In this document: piece by piece, positions 1 to 6,171 of the stretch | Layout of the letters: every line of letters begins with the position of its first letter | How positions within the stretch are numbered: the stretch's first letter is position 1 | Origin: JABWAJ01 sp038323375 | GTDB lineage: Bacteria > Bacteroidota > Bacteroidia > Chitinophagales > Saprospiraceae | Assembly (NCBI GenBank): GCA_038323375.1 | Contig: JBBQGV010000002.1 | Location: 1-64,000 of the forward strand | Length of the DNA stretch: 64,000 nt | Reading direction: 5' to 3' | The notes under the pieces: model-generated | Database searches by the model: none | The model's input: the letters and a program-made list of their open reading frames with translations, nothing else | Told to the model about the DNA's origin: nothing | Program-made: the position numbers and the translations under genes

Positions 1-2
1 GC

Positions 3-62
3 CTCGGAGCGAAGCAGAGGCAGGCTCTGCTGGGGAGCAACCTGCCAAGGAATAACTCCGAG
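3..62. repeat. Nested inverted repeat at the left edge
   Basis: CTCGGAG at 3-9 pairs with CTCCGAG at 56-62, and GGCAGG at 19-24 pairs with CCTGCC at 41-46. GCAGAG and CTCTGC offer a competing inner stem. There is no U-tract and no gene context to the left, so the role is unknown. It lies outside the transposase genes and may be flanking DNA or a subterminal part of the insertion sequence. Confidence 0.4.
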
Positions 63-68
63 CGGCTG

Positions 69-132
69 GAATGGCAAGACAGCGTACCCCACTTTTTTAC
101 TTTAGGGGGGTCGCTGTTTTTTACTTCCATTC
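69..132. repeat. Imperfect hairpin downstream of the transposase
   Basis: GAATGG at 69-74 pairs with CCATTC at 127-132, and CAGCGTACCCC at 80-90 pairs with GGGGTCGCTG at 107-116 with one bulge. It sits just past the 3' end of OrfB. It could be a bidirectional terminator shielding the element or a subterminal insertion-sequence structure. The terminal repeat of the element could not be fixed. Confidence 0.4.
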
Positions 133-147
133 TGGTCGCCACATGCC

Positions 148-1032
148 TTAAAAAACCCTCTTTCGAACGGTACGTTTCTTGACATCGCGGTTATAGATCG
201 TCATCAGCGGAGGACTGGGGCAGCCAACCCATTGTTGTTCGAATTGAACGGGGCTGAGCCAACCTAAGGCCTCCTGCTTGCGTTCGTGGTTGTAAAAGTA
301 CAACATTTCCTCCATTTCCTTGTGCAGGCCCTCTTGTCGCAAGTCCCGAACCGTGGGTACTAAGTGCTGCTTGATAAGGCCGTTGCGCTGTTCTGCAAAG
401 CCGTTGTCTACACAATTCTCCGCCACGCTGATCCGGAGATGCCGCGTCTCCATAGTTCCCAAGTACAAGTTCGAGAAGTACTGGCTCCCGCCGTCCGTAT
501 GGTGGACGCAGCCTTCGATGTTGCGCGACCCCCTCAGCTCGACCCACTGGAGCAGGGCTTCGTGCGCCTCGACGGCCCGCATCCGCTGCCCCAGTTTCCA
601 CCCTACTATCCTGGCGCTGTACACGTCCGTCAGCAAGAACAGGTAGTACACCCAATCCGCGAATATCAAGTATGTCAAATCTCCCACCACCAACTGGTTG
701 ATATCATTGATCGTCAATCCTTTAGATAAGTCGGAGTACTGCCCACTGCGGACGCAGGACTGCGTCGTTATCAGCCGCGACTTGTAAGGCGCAAGCGCCA
801 GGTCGTGCTCGCTCATCAGGCGCTCGAACTTGTTGACCCCCAAGTCAAATAGGCTCTTAATACCCAAATTGTAGTACAGCGAGCGCGAACCCGCACGCCT
901 ATCCTTGTCCTTGCGGTACGCTTTGACCAACGACCCTATCTGTTCGACCAGCCGCCTGGTCGCATCCTGACGCGCCAGTCCTTGGAAGTAGCCCTGGCGA
1001 CTCAGACCCTCCAGGTCATAAAAGCGTTCCAT
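148..1032 (-). CDS. IS3-family transposase OrfB (DDE integrase)
   Basis: A 294-aa transposase catalytic subunit of the retroviral-integrase (rve) fold. The N-terminal part (about 1-100) resembles the HTH_21 region of IS3 OrfB. The catalytic core follows, with the first Asp in VGDLTYL, the second in HHTDGGSQY and the Glu in NCVDNGFAEQRNG, so the DDE triad looks intact. The C-terminus has the usual YNHERKQEALGWLSPVQFE motif. Length is normal for IS3 OrfB (about 270-300 aa). It starts at ATG 38 nt after the OrfA stop on the same strand. With both reading frames open, the element may still be active. Confidence 0.93.
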   Translation of the reverse strand: MERFYDLEGLSRQGYFQGLARQDATRRLVEQIGSLVKAYRKDKDRRAGSRSLYYNLGIKSLFDLGVNKFERLMSEHDLALAPYKSRLITTQSCVRSGQYSDLSKGLTINDINQLVVGDLTYLIFADWVYYLFLLTDVYSARIVGWKLGQRMRAVEAHEALLQWVELRGSRNIEGCVHHTDGGSQYFSNLYLGTMETRHLRISVAENCVDNGFAEQRNGLIKQHLVPTVRDLRQEGLHKEMEEMLYFYNHERKQEALGWLSPVQFEQQWVGCPSPPLMTIYNRDVKKRTVRKRVF

Positions 1033-1070
1033 CGCTATCCCGTGCTCGGACTGGCTTGACCGCAGGGCAC

Positions 1071-1442
1071 TCAGTAGTGGAAACCGACTTTTTTTTCGAA
1101 GTCCTCCCCCAACTCGCCCTTGGCCAAGTCCAAGAGTTTCCGCAGACGTATCAAGTGTATCTGCTGCTCACCAAACAGCACCTGTAGTGATTTGTAATCT
1201 TTCTCCAAAAACGCCAGCCTGTCGAAATCTCGCTGGCTGCCCACCAGCGTCACACCCCCTTCGGGCTTTCGACTCCCGTACTTCTTAACCCACTTCCCAA
1301 TATTATCCGCTTTGACTTCATAGCGACGGCCAACCTCCGCTATCGTCGCCTGACCACTCTCTATCAATTCAACCTGTTCTTTACGAAATGATTCCGTGAA
1401 CCGTCGCCGACGGCGTTCTTCTGTCGTCATCTTGTTGATCAT
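1071..1442 (-). CDS. IS3-family transposase OrfA (helix-turn-helix)
   Basis: A 123-aa DNA-binding subunit. Residues about 8-60 (RRRRRFTESFRKEQVELIE to VGRRYEV to IGKWVKKYG) form the typical transposase_8 helix-turn-helix. Residues about 72-110 (LAFLEKDYKSLQVLFGEQQ) are heptad-like, matching the leucine-zipper region that lets OrfA and OrfB multimerise in IS3 elements. The start ATG is the first in the frame; MTTEERRRR a few codons in is an alternative. It would recognise the terminal repeats of its own element. Confidence 0.88.
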   Translation of the reverse strand: MINKMTTEERRRRRFTESFRKEQVELIESGQATIAEVGRRYEVKADNIGKWVKKYGSRKPEGGVTLVGSQRDFDRLAFLEKDYKSLQVLFGEQQIHLIRLRKLLDLAKGELGEDFEKKVGFHY

Positions 1443-1505
1443 CTTTGTCCAAATTTAGGAAACTTTTCCACATCTTTGGTGTCAACTTATTCCATGAGAC
1501 AGCAG

Positions 1506-1569
1506 AGAGGGAGAGAGGGGGAGAGGGGGAGAGGGAGAGAGGGGGAGAGGGGGAGAGGGAGAGAGGGGG
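1506..1569. repeat. 24-bp polypurine tandem repeat, 2.7 copies
   Basis: The unit reads AGAGGG, AGAGAGGGGG, AGAGGGGG (24 bp) and runs at 1506-1529, 1530-1553 and partly 1554-1569 without a mismatch. The plus strand is pure G/A for about 67 bases (1504-1570). It lies between the insertion sequence and the last codon of the metallophosphoesterase, 3 bp from its stop codon. Mirror-type homopurine tracts can form triplex DNA, and perfect copies indicate recent expansion or slippage. Confidence 0.9.
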
Positions 1570-1572
1570 AGA

Positions 1573-2484
1573 TTATACCATGACGAATTTTGAAGCATCG
1601 AGCTGCTGTTCCCCATCGAACCGATAGGCGACCAATGGCCCGTCTTTGGCAACGCTGTAATCTAAGCAGCAAACATTACTGCGAAACAGCATGGGTTCGC
1701 CGGAAAGCCAATAATGCCCAAAAAAAACAGGCTTTTCCGATTCGTCATAATGCCAGTAGCTGTTCAACAAAGCAGGATCTATGGGGTCTTCCGGCAAGCC
1801 CTCCATATTGATGACACTGTGGTGTTTATAATTAGCTCGGGCAGGGTTTTCCCACCACTTAATTCGGATTAGTTTGCGTTTAACACCTTCTTTGTCTTCG
1901 AAATGAATCCCATCAGGGAGAGTAATCTCTTTCCCTTTCAAGGTCTCCTCAACGGCAAGATGGAAAGCGGTCCCTTTTTTTACCGATAAATAGATCAACT
2001 CATCCGTCAGGCGATCCTCCGGTAGCACAGCCCGCAAGCTTTCGATATGGTGATTATCCCAGCAGGCATGTACCGCCCTGAAACTTTCTGTTTCGTAATA
2101 CAAAGGCAGGGATTTGAACCAGTCGAGATAATCTTCGTACTCCGCCTGCCGGTTCTGAAATTGTTCCAGCGTTACGTAATGCTGCAAGATGTTTTTGATG
2201 AGGTGTTTGCGCAGGTGCCCGCCTTCACTTTCCTGGTAATGGAAGCACAAGGCATTGTATTCGTGGTTTCCCATGAGTGCGGTGGCACGACCGGCTTCAA
2301 CCATGCGCCGAACAATCTGCAGGGTTTCCCTGATTTTCGAGCCGCGGTCAATGTAATCGCCAACGAAAAGCACGGTTCTTTCCGGGTGGGCATAAGCGCC
2401 ATGTTGCTGTGAATAACCAAGTTTGAGTAGTAACGCAGTGAGTTTGTCGGCATAGCCGTGTATGTCTCCGATAACATCAACCAT
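1573..2484 (-). CDS. Calcineurin-like metallophosphoesterase
   Basis: A 303-aa Ser/Thr-phosphatase-like metallophosphoesterase. All core metal-binding motifs are near the N-terminus: GDIHGY (DxH) at about residue 6, GDYIDRGS at about 42 and GNHEYN at about 72. The distal histidines lie in VHACWDNHH (about 140) and FFGHYWL (about 255). This order matches bacterial PrpA/PrpE-type phosphatases and diadenosine-tetraphosphate hydrolases; the substrate cannot be read from sequence. It starts at ATG with the catalytic motif only 6 residues in, as usual. Its 3' end abuts the polypurine repeat, and a perfect palindrome lies 76 bp upstream. Confidence 0.85.
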   Translation of the reverse strand: MVDVIGDIHGYADKLTALLLKLGYSQQHGAYAHPERTVLFVGDYIDRGSKIRETLQIVRRMVEAGRATALMGNHEYNALCFHYQESEGGHLRKHLIKNILQHYVTLEQFQNRQAEYEDYLDWFKSLPLYYETESFRAVHACWDNHHIESLRAVLPEDRLTDELIYLSVKKGTAFHLAVEETLKGKEITLPDGIHFEDKEGVKRKLIRIKWWENPARANYKHHSVINMEGLPEDPIDPALLNSYWHYDESEKPVFFGHYWLSGEPMLFRSNVCCLDYSVAKDGPLVAYRFDGEQQLDASKFVMV

Positions 2485-2559
2485 AGAAAGGATCAGTCTA
2501 ATTTGTTCTCAATGGCTCAAAGATATAGCAAAACAGGCATTATTCCGGATTGCTACATG

Positions 2560-2592
2560 ACGTTTACTAAACTTTAAAAGTTTAGTAAACGT
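2560..2592. promoter_or_regulatory. Perfect 33-bp palindrome, possible operator
   Basis: A 15-bp arm ACGTTTACTAAACTT, a 3-nt TAA spacer and the exact reverse complement. It sits 76 bp upstream of the metallophosphoesterase start and about 170 bp upstream of the tRNA. There is no U-tract on either side, so a terminator is less likely. Long AT-rich dyads of this kind are typical operators for dimeric winged-helix regulators, but no local regulator can be assigned. Confidence 0.5.
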
Positions 2593-2759
2593 TGCTCCGT
2601 AACGTTGCTCTGTTTCCCTCTGATTCTTGAAAATATCCAGTAGTATGGTTTGGAATGCTTTTCCCTGGAAAATTATTGCTTCGTGATAATTTTAGTGACC
2701 AGCACTAAATTTTTATTTTGTACAAACCGTTTAGCTTTGTATTTTTGCGCTGACAATAA

Positions 2760-2832
2760 GCGGGATTAGCTCAGTTGGTAGAGCGCTAGCTTCCCAAGCT
2801 GGAAGTCGCGAGTTCGAGTCTCGTATCCCGCT
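2760..2832 (+). tRNA. tRNA-Gly (anticodon CCC)
   Basis: Acceptor GCGGGAT at 2760-2766 pairs with ATCCCGC at 2825-2831, with T as discriminator base. The D-arm is GCTC-AGTTGGTA-GAGC. The anticodon stem CTAGC/GCTGG closes the loop TTCCCAA, which gives anticodon CCC (reads GGG). The T-arm contains TTCGAGT. CCA is not encoded. A strong hairpin follows 14 nt later. Confidence 0.95.
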
Positions 2833-2845
2833 CTGATGGATTTAT

Positions 2846-2880
2846 GCAATAGCAACCTTATGTATGAGGGTTGCTATTGC
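2846..2880 (+). terminator. Hairpin after tRNA-Gly
   Basis: GCAATAGCAACC at 2846-2857 and GGTTGCTATTGC at 2869-2880 make a perfect 12-bp stem with an 11-nt loop, followed by CATTTT. It sits 14 nt after the tRNA and is the likely 3' end of the tRNA transcript. It also lies 38 nt beyond the end of the convergent DUF3179 gene, so it may act in both directions. Confidence 0.7.
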
Positions 2881-2918
2881 CATTTTAGCCAGGGTAGGGT
2901 AGTAGCAGGGGGATGAAT

Positions 2919-4061
2919 TTATTTTTGAGTTGAAGGATGGAAAGTGAGCCAGCTATGCCAATACTCTTGGTAAGCATTTAATTTTTTGAGGCCTGGAATG
3001 GCTGGGTCTAATGAGCCGCCAAGCAAATTATAGCGATTTTGCCCTAGCATTAGCGTATCCTGCTTCAATTGCAATTTTTGATTTTGATCGGGCAGTTCCA
3101 AAACAGCAAAACTATTGTTGTCGTCCGCCAGAATTACCGCAAATGGGCGATTGTCGAGTACGTCATAAATGATCCGGGCCTTTTCCAACGCATTCCAGTC
3201 GTAAGCTTTGCTTTCTTTTCCGATTGAAACGCCAACCACCCACGACTTATCCTGCCAGGAGAGGCTGTCCCGTCGGGTTAATTTTCCTTCGTGCCTTCCC
3301 GCTTCGTAATCGCTTAAGTGGTCATATTCCACCTGGAAATATTGGTCGGCCTGCATGATCAGGCTGTTCGGGTAAATGGAAAGCCATTGGCTTAATGTCA
3401 TTTGCGAGCTGCTAAATTCTGGTAAAACCTGTCCTTTTAGTTTCCCCGCAACCGCCTCGCCGGTAGCCTGACGCCACCAGCTTTTGGTTGTTTTGTCTTC
3501 AAACATCGCGTTGAAATGGTCCATGCCGACCAATCTGAAGCTTTCCTGTTTTCCATGAATAACGGGTTCAAACACCCGGCCCGTGCGGCATACGTTGCAA
3601 TAAGTCACCATCAGCGGTTTACCGGAAATCGTATCAAGCACCTGGTGGTGGTAGCCGAGGTATTGAATGGGGTAGGCCTTCGCCTGGCCCTGGTATTCAA
3701 CCCCGATCACGAGGCGGCTCTTATCCACTTTGTTTTCTACTGCCGGACGCATTTGCAGGTTTCCGGATTGGAGAAACATGGTGTCCGCAGATATATTAAA
3801 ATTGGTCAGGTACACAACTCCTAACGATATAAGTACGCAAAGCGATGGTAATATCTTTGAGCCTTGAAAAGCCTTTCTGAATCCGGTAGCTATCATTGCC
3901 ACAAAGGCTAATCGAAACACCCAGCGCCAGGTATGCAAAAAATAGGCGAGGTCAATGCTGTTCATCTCCTGGCTGCCGGGCACAGGCAGGATGAAATAAA
4001 GGTTGGCTGCTTCAAAAAGAAGGAGTCCCAATATGCCGAAATAGAACAATTTTTTCATCAT
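2919..4061 (-). CDS. DUF3179 domain-containing membrane protein
   Basis: A 380-aa protein with three hydrophobic N-terminal segments (about 5-25, 45-65 and 72-90) and then a large DUF3179 domain (about 100-370). Recognisable family sequences are the GVEYQGQAKAYPIQYL core, LMVTYCNVCRTGRVFEP with its paired cysteines, and SWWRQATGEAV. DUF3179 proteins are secreted or membrane-anchored and of unknown biochemical function; the conserved CNxCxTG motif suggests metal or thiol chemistry (inference). MKK at residue 2 is an equally good start. No operon partner is evident; an inverted-repeat element lies upstream. Confidence 0.85.
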   Translation of the reverse strand: MMKKLFYFGILGLLLFEAANLYFILPVPGSQEMNSIDLAYFLHTWRWVFRLAFVAMIATGFRKAFQGSKILPSLCVLISLGVVYLTNFNISADTMFLQSGNLQMRPAVENKVDKSRLVIGVEYQGQAKAYPIQYLGYHHQVLDTISGKPLMVTYCNVCRTGRVFEPVIHGKQESFRLVGMDHFNAMFEDKTTKSWWRQATGEAVAGKLKGQVLPEFSSSQMTLSQWLSIYPNSLIMQADQYFQVEYDHLSDYEAGRHEGKLTRRDSLSWQDKSWVVGVSIGKESKAYDWNALEKARIIYDVLDNRPFAVILADDNNSFAVLELPDQNQKLQLKQDTLMLGQNRYNLLGGSLDPAIPGLKKLNAYQEYWHSWLTFHPSTQK

Positions 4062-4145
4062 GGATTATTTTTGTGAGAGCAAGACTAACCGCGCCAAACT
4101 CCCGATTTTTGGTACTTCGCATAACTCTAAAGACAGACACTACTT

Positions 4146-4311
4146 AGGGTCGCTGAAATAATAACTGTCCACTTTTCCAGGAGGTCTTTTGCTCCTACCC
4201 CGCCTTGGGGAACCACCTCCCTTAGCTATGGCTAAGGTCGGGAACCCCCGCCTTGGTTAGAATCAAAATGCCTTGCCCGGAGAAAGCGACCCTTATTAAT
4301 TCAGCGACCCT
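4146..4311. repeat. Inverted-repeat-bounded element at the phospholipase stop codon
   Basis: AGGGTCGCTGAA at 4146-4157 and TTCAGCGACCCT at 4300-4311 are perfect 12-bp terminal inverted repeats, extended by AT-rich TTATTATT and TTATTAAT inside them. A central stem, CTTAGC and GCTAAG, sits near 4213-4228, so the whole 166 bp can fold as one long hairpin. The phospholipase stop codon TAA begins at the element's edge. A fragment of the 150-bp family-1 repeat (about 4085-4145, containing AAAGACAGACACTA) adjoins it. No gene is visible in 4062-4310. Confidence 0.7.
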
Positions 4312-5966
4312 TAAGGTCTATACCGCAATTCTTCTTTATTGGCACCGGGCAATGCATCCCCGAAACTATCCAGGTAATCCATCGCTTCTTTTGCCGTATG
4401 GATGGTTTCCGCACGCGCCGGGGATCCTTCTTTCCAATGGGCTACGGAAGCAATCATTATTTTTTGAAGGTCATTCAAGGGGGCATCCGAATAGTCCGGT
4501 TCTTTCCAAAGTTCAGAAATCACAGGTTTTGACAAATCCGGCCAGTCCGACACGTCTCTTTGGTTGTCGGAAGTAAATACTTCCGTGAACTCAGGCGCTG
4601 TTTTATCCCTTTCGGTAAAAGCTGGGAGTCCCCATTTATCGCACATCGTTTTTAGGAAAGAAGTATGCCGGTGTGGTGTATTGACAATGGTATTGCGCTG
4701 GATGTGCGCAGACACCATAATCATGGGTACGCGAATGCCTAACCGATCAAAAAGAAAGTTTTCTTGTCCCGGAACCGGAGGATTTTCGGGTGCACTCACG
4801 CGGCTTGGCGTAGGAGGTACGTGGTCGAAACACCCGCCGTGTTCGTCGTGCGTGATGATCAACAGCGTATTTTTCCAGTTGTTTCCGGTATCGGAATTGG
4901 AATTTTTGACTGCATTGTATACTTCGCGGATCAATTCTTCTCCTAATAAAACAGAGCCAATGGCCGATTCGCGGTAAACGACTGAATCATAACTCGTGGG
5001 GTGCTGATCGTTATTTGGAGTAAAAAAGCGGGGTTCCACAAAAGAGTAGGCTGGTAACTCGCCGTTTTTGGCGTCTTTGAGGAACTGATTGAAACTCTTG
5101 AAATTCGTTTCGTGGTAATCCAAAAGCGCCTGAAAGTGAACAATCCCCGTCAGCGAAACGGGATTGTCTGTATAAATATTCCAGGATATGCCTTTTTCCT
5201 GAAGGCGGTTGAACAGCGTAGGGCCATTTTTTTTGGTGATCCAATTACCTGTCGGACTGTTGTTAACGTTCCCAAAAGCGGTGCCGGAATGCCAAAAAGC
5301 CCGGTTGGTGTAGGTCTGGCTCGGCACATCGCAGTGCCAGTGGTCGAACACGGCAAATTCTTTGGCTAACGTGGCCATCACCGAAACCTGATCGGGTTCA
5401 TAGCATTCCATGATGGCTTTGTAATCGTCGTAGCGGGCGTTTAATCTAAACCACTTCGGGTTGAGTCTCAGGAAATTGAAAATGGAGTTCAGACACCCTG
5501 ACTTTTCCAATCCTCTGAGCACGCTGATGTAATCGGCAATAAAACCGTTCATTGGCGGCGTTGCGGGCAATGGGTGGGGCAGGTTGTAAGGCGCGGCAAT
5601 CTTTTTATCGGTCTGACCATCATTTGATGGAGGAATGAATTGGTCGTAGAGTTGGGTATTGACGTGGGCATAAAATTCGCCTGGGTCGGGAAAAGGCTGG
5701 TAATAGTCCGTGGCTCGCCTCGTGTAAATTGTTTTGCCGCCGTACTCCCCTCCGGCATCTTCCGGAACTGGGTTGCCGTGCGGCTCATCGAAATGAAGCC
5801 CGGCAAATTTTTTCCCCAAAGGGAAGTCCGGCTTGATATCTTCGGGCTTGTACAGGTAGCCCAGGAGGTTGTCAAATGAGCGATTTTCCAGCATCAGGAC
5901 GACGACGTGATCGAAGTGATCAAGCGGGTTTGAGGAAGTAGTTTTTTCGTTCATATTATTTGCCAC
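4311..5966 (-). CDS. Phosphoesterase / phospholipase C-like protein
   Basis: A 551-aa member of the PF04185 phosphoesterase family, related to bacterial non-haemolytic phospholipase C and AcpA-type acid phosphatases, of the alkaline phosphatase superfamily. Motifs in order: VVLMLENRSFDNLLGY at about 24-40 (metal/nucleophile region), CDVPSQTYTNRAFWHSGT at about 210-228 and ITHDEHGGCFDHVPPT at about 370-385, with conserved metal-binding His and Asp. No signal peptide is visible at the N-terminus (MANNMNEKTTSS), so cytoplasmic location or another export route must be considered. Substrate could be a phospholipid head group or another phosphomonoester or diester. It ends exactly at an inverted-repeat element. 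Confidence 0.85.
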   Translation of the reverse strand: MANNMNEKTTSSNPLDHFDHVVVLMLENRSFDNLLGYLYKPEDIKPDFPLGKKFAGLHFDEPHGNPVPEDAGGEYGGKTIYTRRATDYYQPFPDPGEFYAHVNTQLYDQFIPPSNDGQTDKKIAAPYNLPHPLPATPPMNGFIADYISVLRGLEKSGCLNSIFNFLRLNPKWFRLNARYDDYKAIMECYEPDQVSVMATLAKEFAVFDHWHCDVPSQTYTNRAFWHSGTAFGNVNNSPTGNWITKKNGPTLFNRLQEKGISWNIYTDNPVSLTGIVHFQALLDYHETNFKSFNQFLKDAKNGELPAYSFVEPRFFTPNNDQHPTSYDSVVYRESAIGSVLLGEELIREVYNAVKNSNSDTGNNWKNTLLIITHDEHGGCFDHVPPTPSRVSAPENPPVPGQENFLFDRLGIRVPMIMVSAHIQRNTIVNTPHRHTSFLKTMCDKWGLPAFTERDKTAPEFTEVFTSDNQRDVSDWPDLSKPVISELWKEPDYSDAPLNDLQKIMIASVAHWKEGSPARAETIHTAKEAMDYLDSFGDALPGANKEELRYRP

Positions 5967-6020
5967 TGCGATACCCGTAACTTACTTGAAACGGGCAGGG
6001 CAAGATAATACAAATTCTTA

Positions 6021-6171
6021 ATTAGTGCCGGTCTTTATAATCTGATAGCTGCGTTACGCTCGACCCCAAAATAGGTCATTTACACGAGTAAACTCTCGGT
6101 TTTGGGGTCTTCGCGTGCCTCGCTCTCGAACTCTAAAGTCCAGACACGCGACTAAATGGGCGGACACTAAT
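6021..6171. repeat. Family-1 dispersed repeat, full copy (151 bp)
   Basis: Bounded by ATTAGTG and CACTAAT, with GTCTTTATAATC inside one end. The interior carries CCCCAAAA and TTTTGGGG arms around GGTCATTTACACGAGTAAAC, giving a long imperfect hairpin. Its reverse complement aligns over its whole length with the copy at 52297-52446. The TAG stop codon of the glycosyltransferase (6167-6169) is inside its terminal repeat. It fills the gap between the phospholipase start and the glycosyltransferase end. Confidence 0.85.

Larger units (their letters stand above)
69..1488 (-). mobile_element. IS3-family insertion sequence (approximate bounds)
   Basis: Two adjacent minus-strand genes have the standard IS3 layout: a helix-turn-helix OrfA followed by a DDE integrase OrfB. 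The stretch upstream of OrfA (about 1443-1488) would be the left end of the element. I could not find convincing matching terminal inverted repeats or a target-site duplication, so both limits are estimates. OrfA and OrfB are separated by 38 nt and do not overlap as in typical frameshift-regulated IS3 members. Confidence 0.55.

Noticed and set aside
3..132. Left-edge hairpins as an integron attC site or exact IS terminal repeat
   Set aside because: No attC core sites (GTTRRRY and partner) flank the structure, and the sequence does not match the opposite end of the IS.
1445..1627. Plus-strand frame through the polypurine repeat (repeating ERERGGEG)
   Set aside because: It is purely the translation of the 24-bp repeat, with no homology, and overlaps the metallophosphoesterase end.
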